The notes below the pieces were generated by a model. The model was not told where the DNA came from. It did no database searches and saw only the letters and a program-made list of their open reading frames with translations. 64,000 nt of DNA from Carposina sasakii (lineage: Eukaryota; Arthropoda; Insecta; Lepidoptera; Carposinidae): contig CP053157.1 of the NCBI GenBank assembly GCA_014607495.2, positions 1,240,001 through 1,304,000 of the forward strand, given 5' to 3'. The position numbers and the translations under genes were made by a program. This document shows positions 7,301 to 14,339 of the stretch, piece by piece. Within the stretch, counting starts at the first letter, position 1. Each line of letters begins with the position of its first letter.

Positions 7301-9310
7301 TAGCGGCCGCCGCCCGACCGGACGTTACTAGCGCGAGGATTAAGGTACCAGGGGCGCAGGAGTGACGGGGAAGTGTTCTTCAACTTAAAAATACGGAGGG
7401 ATTCTGTTCGAGAGATGTAGGCATGCTAATATTTTTAAATCAGATCGCATACATAAAGCATAAGCTGTATTCTAGCTAGAATATAGGGAAGACATAATTA
7501 AAACGCGAAGCTCGGGATGGCGGAAAACTGTGGGGCAAACAACCACTGCTCCATAAGTAAGTAGGTAAGTCGAGACACTGGAAAGTAGCTATTATTAATT
7601 TGGTTAGTAAGCACCTAGTACTTGTTACATACATACGGCTGTGTTCCTAAAATGTGGTAGCCATTACAGGAATAATAAAGGAGATCCTAACCCGATCTAA
7701 ACATGGCTGTATCTCCTCCGTGATCCTGCATTTCTGGCTACCCCATTCTCACGAATACAGCTGTATATTAAAAAGATTTCTCCAGGTGGGCAACCAGGAC
7801 TGCATAACCATATCGCTGCCCCCCACACTATCGTACGCAAGCGCGGAGTACGTTTCCCGCGCGATGCGTCGCGTGGCTCCCCCCGCGCGGGTCATTGTAC
7901 TAGACGCGCGAGCGCTCACTGCAGTGGATGTGGGAGTCGCTGAGGTGAGAGCTTCTGCTGTTTATGCGTGACTGGTACTTTTGTAGACTATTTTTTATAA
8001 CACTGAATACTCTAGCTTCCCATCTAGCTTAGCACGTATGAAGTCACGGGCAGCCGCTGGTTTACCAATAAAAAGCTTTAAACTTGAGCTTTAAGCTCCT
8101 GCTGGTTATGCGTGCCTGGTACTTTTGTTTAAGTTAACTTTAAAGAAACCTTTACATACTTTATTTATTTATTTTAAATTAGAATAGAATTTCTTTATTT
8201 CAATTTATTTGCCTGATTTGATCTACTTATTTCTGATATAATTAAGCTATATTACCTGGCAAGTTTTATCCATATCCATTCAGTAGTTTTTGCTAGAAAC
8301 ATGGCATAGCGATAAATGGATGTAAATTATTTGGTAAACAGAAGATAGGCTGGGTTGGCTTTTGGGGAGTTGGAAAACTGGTTGCTAAATTAAGTAATTT
8401 TGCCAAAAAAGCGTCGGTAGGCTCACCCCTTACCACGGACTTAATGTAATTTTACACACTTTTCTCAGCTCCTTCACGTGTAGAAGACGCTGTATGTTTG
8501 TATATCCGTTAACCTAAACATGTCTTTCAGAGCATAATATCGGTAGTCCTGGACTTGGAGAAGCAGCAGTATCGTTTCCTACTATGGAACTTCAGTGAGG
8601 GTCTACAGAACTTATTCGAAGATCTGCATCCCGGGTTCCGAAGCCGGTTCGTTGGCGGCCCTAGCATAGATCAACATGTTTTAGGTGAGTACACAATCCA
8701 TATTATTAGTCGTTAACTCACACTCCAAAAAATTAATCTCAGAGAGCGTAGTTAAATACGCTTATTTGTAGGTATGTATTTAACGTGAGATTCCTGTATG
8801 CTAAACGGGTCTGTAAGATCTCTTTCGCGATCTTGCAGTTCTGGCTACCCCCATTTTCGGGAACACTGCCATGTGTATATGTATGTATGTATTTAAATAA
8901 AATATACCTACCAACCAATCTAAGCGCAATAAGCAATATTGTACGCCTATTTATACAGGGTGTAACAAAAAGGGTATGTTAAGCGAAAAGCTATGTGAAC
9001 AGTTCACTATAGAGAACCTATCCACAAAATTTGAGACCCGAAATCACATGTTTATTTTTCCCGATAGTATGGAAAAATTTTAAATATCAGGAATTTTCAT
9101 ACAATCTTGTAAAATAAAAATGTGATTTCGAGTCTCAAATTTTATAGATAGGTTCTCTATAGTGGGCTATTTACATAGTTTTTCGCTTAACATACCCTTT
9201 TTGTTACACCCTGTATATGTAGTGTTTAATTTTATTAACATTTAAAGACCGATTATTTATTTTCAGGTTTGCATATTGATAGACGAGAGGCAGTGATGCA
9301 ATCTTTTTAA
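1150..9310 (+). CDS. SLC26A11: SLC26-family anion transporter (SLC26A11-like), 3' eleven exons, 5' end outside window
   Basis: Multi-exon gene for a membrane anion transporter, probably a sodium-independent sulfate/anion carrier. Recognised exons: 1150-1342, 1973-2078, 2811-2929, 4266-4428, 5220-5384, 6137-6298, 6778-6918, 7199-7344, 7786-7944, 8531-8684 and 9267-9310, all with AG acceptors and GT donors. Together they give about 516 codons; the missing N terminus is about 80-90 residues. Visible family hallmarks in order: GLYSS and GPTAI (exon 1), GFLLDFIS (exon 2), ESIAIAKAFG (exon 5), GSFTRTALNRASG (exon 6), FIPRATLAAVIIMVA (exon 7), then a STAS domain (exons 8-10) and stop TAA at 9308-9310. 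The exon order matches human SLC26A11 as I know it. Oddity: exon 2 is 106 nt although its flanking phases require 105, so the reading frame breaks inside it. Either the copy is damaged or the base is an assembly error; every other exon is clean. Subfamily assignment is by recall, not search. Confidence 0.88.
1408..1875 (+). mobile_element. MITE-C copy in SLC26 intron
   Basis: Matches 27859-28328 over most of its length, including GGGCGATCCTGTGACTAGTT, TGGATCACTTGTGACTC and the terminal TTTGCCTGGCTGTCAC followed by CACCCTGTAT. The 5' terminal 20-30 bp are missing or degraded. It ends about 98 bp before the next exon. Confidence 0.8.
1973..2078 (+). CDS. SLC26A11: SLC26A11-like exon carrying a 1-bp frame disruption
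   Basis: Acceptor CTACAACCAG and donor CACTG|GTAAAT. The first part reads GFLLDFIS in the frame set by the preceding exon; the expected continuation KPVISGFTTAAALQIGASQL is one base out of frame. The surplus base falls in the AAA of TCCAAAGCC near 2001. The length is 106 nt where phase 1 on both sides requires a multiple of three. If the base is real, translation in the first frame stops at TAG 2068-2070. Confidence 0.88.
2140..2205 (-). repeat. LINE-K 3' UTR fragment
   Basis: GATGCATGTACAATGGCAAG, then CTTATCTCTACAAGAGATCT, is the reverse complement of the GGAAGAAATCTCTTTAAGAG block near 14495 and also matches the segment near 45190-45265. It is a short non-coding remnant. Confidence 0.6.
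2236..2264 (+). repeat. Short interstitial TTAGG array (5.8 units)
   Basis: Perfect tandem TTAGG from 2236 to 2264. This is the insect telomere unit, but the array is too short to be more than a microsatellite or a telomere-repair scar. It abuts the retroposed sequence at 2274-2400. Confidence 0.85.
2274..2400 (+). mobile_element. GC-rich retroposed insertion with poly(A) and 11-bp duplication
   Basis: AGTAACATTCT occurs at 2263-2273 and again at 2401-2411, bracketing 127 bp that end in A12 plus GTC. The insert opens with three 18-bp units of CCCACATAAYCCGCTGGN (2274-2327), followed by a GC-rich body. The poly(A) tail and long direct duplication point to LINE-mediated retroposition of an unidentified RNA. 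Confidence 0.8.
2555..2762 (-). repeat. Rep-D copy
   Basis: In reverse orientation it carries AGCTGCAGGATAATGAAGGA, then GTCGACTCTTGCGACATGCA and GGAAGGAGATGCAGCTGATG, the Rep-D consensus blocks (full copy at 49950-50170). Non-coding, within an intron. Confidence 0.75.
2811..2929 (+). CDS. SLC26A11: SLC26A11-like exon
   Basis: Acceptor ATGTTTTCAG, donor TTTAAAA|GTGAGT. It completes the shared Gly codon and reads through FITSLINFFKNITTVQLWDS and a hydrophobic helix ILGIASIIMLVLLK, ending in phase 0. It corresponds to the region between the GFGQIKNLLG-type loop and the next membrane helix in SLC26A11. Confidence 0.85.
3048..3511. mobile_element. hAT-like MITE in SLC26 intron
   Basis: The left end reads GGGCCTGTCCAACATACGGC with GCGGCCCGC beyond; the right end read inward is CAGGGGTGTCCAACATAATT. 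This CAGGGGTGTCCAAC terminus with GCGGCCC next to it is typical of hAT non-autonomous elements. Flanks TCTAGC and CTAGAGC are compatible with a decayed 8-bp duplication. A TTAA-flanked MITE is nested inside. Confidence 0.65.
3168..3303. mobile_element. TTAA-flanked MITE (piggyBac-like) nested in hAT-like MITE
   Basis: Termini CACATTCGCTGCCGGC and, inverted, CACATTCAGTGCCGGC flank 136 bp. TTAA lies immediately outside at 3164-3167 and 3304-3307. The TTAA target is characteristic of piggyBac transposases. A truncated relative lies at 50345-50455. Confidence 0.75.
3717..4100 (-). mobile_element. MITE-A copy, reverse
   Basis: Runs from ACAGTTGTTTTTTCGTTGCC to GACAAAAAATCACTCTGTAT. It shares with the other copies the ACGAAGGGTACGTACTCTAT, TTTGGACCCTAATATTTTGG and GTGATGATGAGGAGATTCCG blocks. 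Long poly(T) internal tract. Intronic. Confidence 0.9.
4101..4230 (-). repeat. Rep-U copy
   Basis: Contains GTTGGGCAGAAGTGTGCAAA, then GTTAGCCTATTAAGTACCAC and CTACCGCCGCTTTTC. The same blocks recur near 8393-8470, 12885-13030 and 58245-58330. Non-coding dispersed repeat. Confidence 0.7.
4266..4428 (+). CDS. SLC26A11: SLC26A11-like exon (NALVV helix)
   Basis: Acceptor CTATTTCAG, donor GACCG|GTAAGT. It reads YSNFQPTPGAPSYKLHLSRV, then VRARNALVVFGGALFAY and ends in LTPFALTG. The ARNALVV stretch and the terminal LTG are conserved in SLC26A11 proteins. Phase 0 in, phase 1 out. Confidence 0.88.
4462..4600 (+). repeat. Rep-D copy, 3' truncated
   Basis: Opens TGTGCTGATGCGGGGCTTCA, then CATCAGCTGCATCTCTTTCC and GACGATAAGCTAGCAACGTC; the match fades after about 4600. 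Confidence 0.75.
4818..5180 (+). mobile_element. SINE-A (Ala-tRNA-like) composite copy
   Basis: A tRNA-like block at 5069-5142 has a box A (TGGCTCAGTGGTGAGAGC), a box B (GGTTCGATTCC), a perfect T-stem (GTGGG/CCCAC) and a 6-bp acceptor stem (ACCCGG/CCGGGT), but a mismatched anticodon stem, so it is SINE-like and not a tRNA gene. A shared 150-bp block (4916-5060) precedes it and an AATTTTTTCCATTTCTTTAT tail follows; the same tail also occurs at 4821-4854. The same block-tRNA-tail order recurs on the minus strand at 38878-39150. It ends about 40 bp before exon 5220-5384. Confidence 0.75.
5220..5384 (+). CDS. SLC26A11: SLC26A11-like exon (LPPFS ... ESIAIAKAFG)
   Basis: Acceptor CTTTGCAG at 5212-5219, donor CTTTTG|GTAAGA. 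It reads KIQGGLPHFSLPPFS, an extracellular segment with an NQT sequon, then PLVTILESIAIAKAFG, the strongly conserved part of the membrane core. The acceptor lies about 40 bp after a SINE-A tail, so part of the upstream splice context is transposon-derived. Confidence 0.9.
5539..5755. mobile_element. Inverted-repeat insertion with 13-bp duplication
   Basis: TTTGTTACTTTCT occurs at 5526-5538 and 5756-5768. Inside, 25-bp perfect inverted repeats (CACTATGGGTGCGCCCACCA and onward) lie at 5540-5564 and 5690-5714, followed by a GAATTGTAACGCCTAATACA segment. Parts recur in the foldback at 23164-23592 (CTGACCCTCGGATCTG, CCGAATAGTGACGCC). A 13-bp duplication is long for a DNA transposon. Confidence 0.7.
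6137..6298 (+). CDS. SLC26A11: SLC26A11-like exon (GSFTRTALNRASG)
   Basis: Acceptor TTTTTCCCAG, donor TCAAGG|GTAAGT. It reads PVDATQEMVAVGLCNVVCAF, then FTGMPAAGSFTRTALNRASG and TQAGGIFKG. The D-x-x-Q-E and GSF-RTA-N--SG blocks are invariant hallmarks of SLC26/SulP carriers near the substrate site. Phase 1 in and out. Confidence 0.92.
6310..6440 (+). pseudogene. RTE retrotransposon 3' end fragment
   Basis: GAGGGCGGCTGGTAGAGGCT, CGGGAGATCGAGCCTTGTGG and GGGGGAGGCCTACGTC, then GCAGTGGACTGCAATAGGCT, encode the GDRALWRTLGEAYV-type C terminus of RTE reverse transcriptases and the RTE 3' tail. Related coding remnants are at 23850-24018 and 47920-48178. Confidence 0.65.
6441..6543 (+). repeat. SINE-T 5' portion
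   Basis: CCGCGTGGTGCCGGCAGAGT, then GTATCGTACGAGGCGATTAA and TTTCCGGGAGGTGGGCAGCA. The most complete copy is 57935-58170. Truncated at its 3' side by SINE-S. Confidence 0.7.
6545..6718 (+). repeat. SINE-S body and tail
   Basis: TTGTCACTTAGCTATACCCG, then AACCGGCCGTAAACAAATGC, AAACTATATTGCGCTGACC and a GATGATGATG tail. It matches the 3' half of the split copy at 50815-51521; the tRNA-like head is missing here. Confidence 0.7.
6778..6918 (+). CDS. SLC26A11: SLC26A11-like exon (IPRATLAAVIIMVA)
   Basis: Acceptor TTGTCCCGCAG, donor ATACTA|GTAAGT. It reads a hydrophobic TLVLLSVTLLSETFYF, then IPRATLAAVIIMVAMSGIVE and KIIGKLWRNT. The P-x-x-LAAVI motif precedes the last membrane helices in the SulP fold. 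Confidence 0.92.
7199..7344 (+). CDS. SLC26A11: SLC26A11-like exon (last helices, start of STAS linker)
   Basis: Acceptor GTTTTCAG, donor ATTAAG|GTACCA. It reads SEFLVYVVTVVCGTCAGLEY, GILLGAAGDAARALAAAARP and DVTSARIK. The EYGIL-G and AARP pattern matches the last membrane segment and the start of the cytoplasmic tail in SLC26A11. It is notably GC-rich (GCGGCGCGCGCGC) against the AT-rich surroundings. The donor GTACCA is weak, but only it gives the phase needed by the next exon. Confidence 0.88.
7637..7769. repeat. Two Rep-D ends in inverted array
   Basis: GGCTGTGTTCCTAAAATGTG and, 80 bp on in inverted form, GGCTACCCCATTCTCACGAA are both Rep-D termini, giving a hairpin-capable segment. It stops 17-20 bp before the exon 7786 acceptor. 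Confidence 0.6.
7786..7944 (+). CDS. SLC26A11: SLC26A11-like exon (STAS domain, part 1)
   Basis: Acceptor ATTTCTCCAG, donor GCTGAG|GTGAGA; 53 codons, phase 0 both ends. It reads CITISLPPTLSYASAEYVSR and VIVLDARALTAVDVGVAE, the STAS pattern of a first beta strand, a helix, and a D-x-x-x-[LV]-x-x-[IV]-D turn. STAS domains regulate SLC26 carriers from the cytoplasm. The acceptor lies 20 bp after a Rep-D inverted pair. Confidence 0.88.
8393..8470 (+). repeat. Rep-U fragment
   Basis: AAAGCGTCGGTAGGCTCACC, then ACGGACTTAATGTAATTTTA. Matches 58245-58330. Confidence 0.55.
8531..8684 (+). CDS. SLC26A11: SLC26A11-like exon (STAS domain, part 2)
   Basis: Acceptor TGTCTTTCAG, donor TTTTAG|GTGAGT. It reads SIISVVLDLEKQQYRFLLWN and FSEGLQNLFEDLHPGF, consistent with the helix-strand-helix second half of a STAS domain. 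Phase 0 in, phase 1 out, matching the terminal exon. Confidence 0.85.
8803..8895 (+). repeat. Rep-D 3' fragment
   Basis: GATCTTGCAGTTCTGGCTAC, then TTTTCGGGAACACTGCCATG and a GTATATGTATGTATGTAT tail, as in other Rep-D 3' ends. Confidence 0.7.
8952..9217. mobile_element. MITE-B copy, full length
   Basis: Near-palindromic: starts TACAGGGTGTAACAAAAAGG and ends CCTTTTTGTTACACCCTGTA, with inverted arms covering almost its whole length (AAATTTGAGACCCGAAATCA against TGTGATTTCGAGTCTCAAAT). TA lies outside both ends. It sits in the last intron of the SLC26 gene, 49 bp before the terminal exon. Confidence 0.9.
9267..9310 (+). CDS. SLC26A11: SLC26A11-like terminal exon with stop
   Basis: Acceptor TTATTTTCAG at 9257-9266. 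It completes the shared Gly codon, reads LHIDRREAVMQSF and ends at TAA 9308-9310. Phase and position after the STAS domain support it. The following 18 bp run directly into MITE-A, which supplies an AATAAA at 9382-9387, so the 3' UTR is largely transposon sequence. Confidence 0.8.
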
Positions 9311-9328
9311 ATGCACATAATAACAATG

Positions 9329-9714
9329 CAGGGTGTTTTTTTGTGGCCACCTTTAACGAAGGGTACGTATTCTATACATGAAATAAAGTAAGTTAGTGCC
9401 AAAAAAAATACTGGGAAAAAAAAAATTTTTTTTGAAAAAAAATTTAAAATTCCTTGATTGTGCGAAATTTATAGTGTCTAGTGTTTATGTTAGTTTTTTT
9501 ATAGACAGATATTAATTATTTTTCGTGAAAAAATCCTGCTACGCGCGTCTATGTGCATTTATGCAGAAAAACGCAGTGTATTTACTCAACTTTGGACCCT
9601 AATATTTTGGAAACCAGACACTTCCCAGGTATGCTTCCATGGAGAAAAATGATCGTGATGATGAGGAGATTCCGTAGTTTTCGGGAACGTTGACGACCAA
9701 AAATCATTCTGTAT
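9329..9714 (-). mobile_element. MITE-A copy starting 18 bp after the SLC26 stop codon
   Basis: From GCAGGGTGTTTTTTTGTGGC to CAAAAATCATTCTGTAT. Part of the subfamily with GCTACGCGCGTCTATGTGCA that includes 17676, 40589, 55012 and 61074. It contains AATAAA at 9382-9387, the nearest polyadenylation-type hexamer downstream of the gene. Confidence 0.92.
9382..9387 (+). promoter_or_regulatory. Candidate poly(A) signal AATAAA for the SLC26 gene
   Basis: The first AATAAA after the stop at 9310, inside MITE-A. The same hexamer is conserved in other reverse MITE-A copies (CATCAAATAAAGTAAG), so it may be coincidental. A later AATAAA is near 11453. Confidence 0.4.
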
Positions 9715-9790
9715 AATTCGATTCCCACTCGGGTGAAGAATTTTATCCATTTCTTTATTAATAATTTTTATAATATATAATTTAAAATTA
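9715..9790 (+). repeat. SINE-A box B and tail fragment
   Basis: TTCGATTCCCACTCGGGTGA, then ATCCATTTCTTTATTAATAA, identical in layout to 5122-5180. Confidence 0.65.
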
Positions 9791-9904
9791 ATCTTATAAA
9801 AGTTATATACCTACATACCGGTTTATGAAATAAATTGCGACTATGTATGATAGAAATCAATTAACTGAACATTAAATGTTCTAGAAAGAATTTTACTAGG
9901 AATT

Positions 9905-9990
9905 ATTATACAGAGTGATTTTTGGTAGTCAACGTTCTAATGTATAGAGTATGTACTCATCGTTAAGGGTGGCAACAAAAAAACGAATTT
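9905..9990 (+). mobile_element. Internally deleted MITE-A (ends only)
   Basis: ACAGAGTGATTTTTGGTAGT, CAACGTTC, then directly TAATGTATAGAGTATGTACT and AAGGGTGGCAACAAAAAAAC: both termini joined with about 300 bp of the interior missing. Confidence 0.7.
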
Positions 9991-10182
9991 ATAATGACAT
10001 CCTTTGTTTTATGATTAAACATTTAATCATTGTTTATTTTGTGTTAAGTTGAGATATAAAATAGATTTTTTTCAAAAGTTGATAAAATCAAAGTTTTGGT
10101 AAACGATTTCGATTTGTGGTTATTAACATTATTCAATATCGCTCTACTGTGTTAGTTTATTCTAAGTAGTTTATTAAATATG

Positions 10183-10245
10183 TGCTGATGCGGATCTTCA
10201 CGCAAATACATCAGCTGCATCTCCCTCCGTGCATGTCGTAATTGA
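10183..10245 (+). repeat. Rep-D 5' fragment
   Basis: TGTGCTGATGCGGATCTTCA, then ATCAGCTGCATCTCCCTCCG and TGCATGTCGTAA. Confidence 0.7.
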
Positions 10246-10435
10246 TGACTAGCGAAATCATTGTACGATTTTTTTTATCGTAATCTGCGTCCGTGCTATT
10301 ATTGACTGGTTTGCTGGAAGAAACCTATGTGTATTGTCAATTAGGTTATGTAGTAAATTGTATCTGTTATTGATTATTTAAAGTGTATTTTATTTTATTG
10401 GTTACGAGAATTAATAGATATACTTACCTATACTT

Positions 10436-10704
10436 ATACAGGATGTAACAAAGAGGGTATGTTAAGCGAAAGGCTATGTAAATAGCTCACTGTTGAGAAC
10501 CTGTCCACAAAATTTGAGATCCGAAATCACATGTTTATTTTTCCCGATAGTATGGAGTAAATTTTTAAATGTCTCAGGAATTTTCATACAATCTTGAAAA
10601 ATAAAAATGTGATCTCGAGTCTCAGATTTTGCAGATAGGTTCTCTATAGTGGGCTATTTACATAGCTTTTCGCTTAACATACCCTTTTTGTTACACCCCG
10701 TATA
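10436..10704. mobile_element. MITE-B copy, full length
   Basis: TACAGGATGTAACAAAGAGG at the left and CCTTTTTGTTACACCCCGTA at the right, with the internal GATCCGAAATCACATG / CATTTTTATTTTTC arms seen at 8952-9217. Confidence 0.9.
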
Positions 10705-10853
10705 GGTACATACATTTTTTCAATTTTGTATTATTTTATAAACAATCTTATCTTTTGTCGGGTCGAACCTAGTTCGAATATTGACTGGTGATTTTTATGT
10801 GATAAGCTTAAATCTCTTTTAATATTAGTTAACATATCATTACTATTGTATCT

Positions 10854-11046
10854 ACAGGGTGTAATATAAAGGGTTTGTTACGCGAAATGTTGTGAAAATA
10901 GCCTACAATAGAGAACCTACCAGTATGTCATTCATGATGCCAGCCATTTGAACTATTTCAATTATGAGCCAATAAAATTATGTATCTGAATCTCAAAATT
11001 TATACAATCTTCAAAAAAAATAATAACTCTTTTGTTACACACTGAA
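10854..11046. mobile_element. Diverged MITE-B relative
   Basis: TACAGGGTGTAATATAAAGG, GTTTGTTACGCGAAATG and GAGAACCTACC resemble the MITE-B left arm; the right end TCTTTTGTTACACACTGA is decayed. Confidence 0.5.
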
Positions 11047-11086
11047 TGTAGTATTAATAAACAGATACATAAAAACTATTGCCTAA

Positions 11087-11296
11087 CATGAACGTATAAA
11101 GAACAACGGACGTAATGCTGTCACTGCACAGATTGAAGCACCGAAATGGCGGCGCGTTGGGCATGTGTGCGTATTTTCCAGTAGGCGCCGAGCTTACTAT
11201 GGTTTGTATGTGTGGGTGGAATTACTTGCCGAGCTTACTATGAATGATCCACTCTGTGTAGTCACAACACTGTCCGTTATTCTTTATACGTTCATG
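11087..11296. mobile_element. 210-bp MITE with perfect 8-bp duplication (P- or hAT-like)
   Basis: Termini CATGAACGTATAAAGAAC and its inverse enclose 210 bp. TTGCCTAA lies at 11079-11086 and 11297-11304 as a perfect 8-bp duplication. P and hAT transposases both make 8-bp duplications; the CATGA start resembles P elements more. A partial relative (AAACGTATAAAGAACAATGC) lies near 55882. Confidence 0.75.
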
Positions 11297-11740
11297 TTGC
11301 CTAAGTAGTATGTAGTTATGATTAAAATATAGAGAGAATAATTATTTACTTTATACGGTTATTAATATATGTAATCAAAATGTGGGTATTTTATCGTTTT
11401 AGACATTTTGTTATGAACATATTGCGTTGTTATTTACAGTGTTATTTTTGTAAATAAAGGACATGATATAAAATGAAAAATATCAATTGACACCTGGATT
11501 TTTATTATTTATCACCCCTTTGATTATCGTATCTATGTTTATTTATCTGATAATAACTTGGCCGGACTTCTAACACTATAATTCTTCGGACTTACAGGCT
11601 TACAAGCAAACCATAAATTACTTATGAACTAAAATTATACAAAAACACGGCCTAGATTAACGTCACCGAGACCTTATTTCTTCCCTACAAAGGTAGATTA
11701 TATAAAAAGCGGTAAACTTAACATCAGTCTGCACTACTCG
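11297..11740. other. Intergenic, no gene seen
   Basis: AT-rich with an AATAAA near 11453; no reading frame or repeat recognised. Confidence 0.4.
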
Positions 11741-12042
11741 CACCCGTATGATGAATTTGGTAAGAGCGAGATGTCTCACTTTTAAACGTCAAATCCACAG
11801 AGCTAAGTAATAACTGGACAAGGCAAGTGTTTCTACTTGGTGTGTAAAAAGGGATTACAAACAGCTTCTGTCAGCCCTAATTCATTCAGTCCTGGCTCGA
11901 GAACGATTGTCTATTCTAATTCCTTAAGTCTATTTTTCACATGCAAAGTACATTTACTTAGTTTATCTAGTTATTAATAGCTCTGTGGATTTGACGTTTA
12001 AAAATGAGACATTTCGCTCTCACCAAATTCATTATACGGGTG
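11741..12042. mobile_element. Foldback-type element, about 65-bp inverted arms
   Basis: CACCCGTATGATGAATTTGG onward (11741-11803) and its inverse ending CCAAATTCATTATACGGGTG (11979-12042), including GTCAAATCCACAGAGCTA against TAGCTCTGTGGATTTGAC. Interior about 175 bp, non-coding. No duplication was seen. Confidence 0.7.
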
Positions 12043-12277
12043 TTGGTGTCAAGACCCTATTTTATTATACCCTGCATTTTTAGCTATCAACGTGTAACAA
12101 ACGTGTACGTGTACTTGAATAGATGAAATGATATGAAAAGAAAAGGATTCCGTCCGATAATATCACTTAAGATATAGTTTTATAGGATAACGGTTTTGTC
12201 ATATATAGGTATACAAAAGCACGAAGCCTACATACATAGTTAAATCTGCCCCCCAGAGCCTACATAGTATGAAATGT

Positions 12278-12625
12278 ATATAGAGTGATTTTTGGTCGTC
12301 AACGTTCCCGAAAACTACGGAATCTCCTCATCATCACGATCATTTTTCTCCATGGAAGCATACCTGGGAAGTGTCTGGTTCCCAAGATATTAGGGTCCAA
12401 AGTTGAGTACCTAAATAGACTGCGTTTTTCTGCATAAATGAACATACTCGTACATAGTCGCGCGCATTATTTCACGAGAAATAATTAATATCTGTCTATG
12501 AAAAAACTAGCATAAACACTGGACACTATTTAATTATTATTATTTTTTACTTTTTTAAACTTACTTTATTTGATGTATAGAGTACGTACCCTTCGTTAAG
12601 GGTGGCAACAAAAAAACATCCTATA
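12278..12625 (+). mobile_element. MITE-A copy, forward
   Basis: TAGAGTGATTTTTGGTCGTC to GGCAACAAAAAAACATCCTA; belongs to the subfamily with GGTTCCCAAGATATTAGG. Confidence 0.88.
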
Positions 12626-13867
12626 TTAATAAAACAGCACAAGAAACCATAGTTTTACTTGACTTGTAATAAAGTAAGTAAAGATGTTAGTGTTTTCCAC
12701 AGTTTAGTAAAAATAAAACTGGGTTATATCTAAAGGAATCAGAGCTTTACGATGCTCCTGATGAGACATTTGGGCGCGCTGCGGGCGCATCGTAAACTGC
12801 ACTGCACTTTGTTAAGGGGTGGTTTTTAAGGGATGAAGAATATGATCAGTTTGTAAATACAATACATATAGTCACGCTCATATTCTTATTAGTTAGCCTA
12901 TCTAGTTTCACTTGGAGGGGGTGAGCATACAGCCGCTTTTCAGGTTCCTTTCCGCTCAAGGTTGACTTTGGGCCCTAAGGTCACAATCGAACCCACTTAC
13001 ACCCACAAATGACAATAATCACAAGATGTATCTACTAGAACGCAAAAGTGGTTGGTTAATAAGAATAAAGAAACTAGGATGACATTGCATAAGTGAATGT
13101 ATAGGTAGTTAATTTTATGATAAGTCAATACACCTAAACGAGGCAAAGAGGTGTAGAGAGAGGTATTTAACAAAATTTTAACCCGACTACGCCAGAAGGA
13201 GGGTAATGTTTATCGAGTGTATGAATGTATATTTTTTTGTTAACAAAACGGCTTGTGTCAAGGTATTATTTAGATTCGTCTTAGTCGTAAGTGTGACACT
13301 TTATCAAAATTTTAACGCAGTTAGTTTTTTTTTATTACATGAGGTTTTATTATTTTTCAGTTTGTATAAATTTTTCTGAGCAAATCAAACAGTCTGCAAA
13401 AGTAAAAAAGAAAACAGTATTTTTCGTAGACAGGTTTTCCATTAGTAGTCCATTTCTTCACATACCCCTTTTATTACACCCCGTATATATCGATTGGCTT
13501 TAAAAAGGCACATCTGCCCTTAACACAGAAAACATTTTAGCCGAACTGCGCACTGAACGATGCCCCCATGTGCGACTGCCGGCGACATCTTATTACTAAC
13601 TCGATATTGAATCAGAAAGATATTGGAATTATCGTCCGAGCGTGGAGAAATTTCGGGAAATATTACTCGCACGTTAGCTCTGTGAAGTGATGCGATGCTG
13701 GTATTCCGAGGCCGATTCTGCGCTGTACCTACTGTCTTATAAATGGGGGAGCAATGTTTGAAACACGGGTTATGTATTGGAATTATTTTCCTTTGATATC
13801 CAAAATTGTCATACTCTTTGAGCTATAAAACAGAATATTGTGTTATCTACATTTTGTAATGTGTGTA
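12626..13867. other. Intergenic; Rep-U fragment and a MITE-B end only
   Basis: Rep-U blocks lie at 12885-13030 (GTTAGCCTATCTAGTTTCAC, ACAGCCGCTTTTC). An isolated MITE-B terminus (CACATACCCCTTTTATTACA) lies at 13457-13488. Nothing else is recognised and there is no gene. Confidence 0.5.
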
Positions 13868-13995
13868 AATTGGCCCTCAGGCCGATTTTTTTTGTCTGAT
13901 AGACCTAAAGGATAAAGATGATGCTGTCTCTATCTCGACGTTTTAGAGAAAGACATCCAATTTATCCTGAAGATAGTCTATATGACCATAAAAAA
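13868..13995. repeat. Small inverted-repeat element (TTTATCC family)
   Basis: CCGATTTTTTTTGTCTGATA with AAAGGATAAA faces TTTATCCTGAAGATAGTCTA with AAAAAAATCGG. The ATGATGCTGTCTCTATCTCG and TTTATCCT blocks recur in the tandem pair at 46320-46590. Confidence 0.5.
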
Positions 13996-14114
13996 ATCGG
14001 GCAAAGAAATATGTCGATAGAAATAATGACAAAATAAATATAAACCATATCTCCTTAAAATAGATTATATTCAATACGCACTGTAGTCAATCGTTCTCTC
14101 TGCTACAAACGATT

Positions 14115-14339
14115 TTGAGAATCAGAATTAGAATTAAAATTTTGTACAATAAGTTATCTCCTATATATCTTAGTGAACGCTTTGATTATTTATTCTCTAG
14201 AGATCGACCTTTGCGTTCGAATACAGCTTCACTGTTAAAAACTCCTCGACATCAATCTGCCACCTATGACTACTCCTTCACTGTGTATGCAGTTAAGCTG
14301 TGGAATAACTTCCGCACAGTATTCGAGATTGTCGTATAA
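14115..14339 (+). pseudogene. LINE reverse transcriptase C-terminal remnant (LINE-K)
   Basis: The frame reads LYNKLSPIYLSERFDYLFSR, then NTASLLKTPRHQSATYDYSF and VYAVKLWNNF. LP-x-YL, then N(T/S)-x-LL-x-TPRH and YAAVK-WN is the usual C-terminal pattern of insect non-LTR polyproteins. Everything upstream is missing (5' truncation). The 3' UTR continues to about 14600 with GGTTTGCTGGAAGAAATCTC, TATATATTTTCTGTGTACAA and an A-rich end. Confidence 0.75.
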
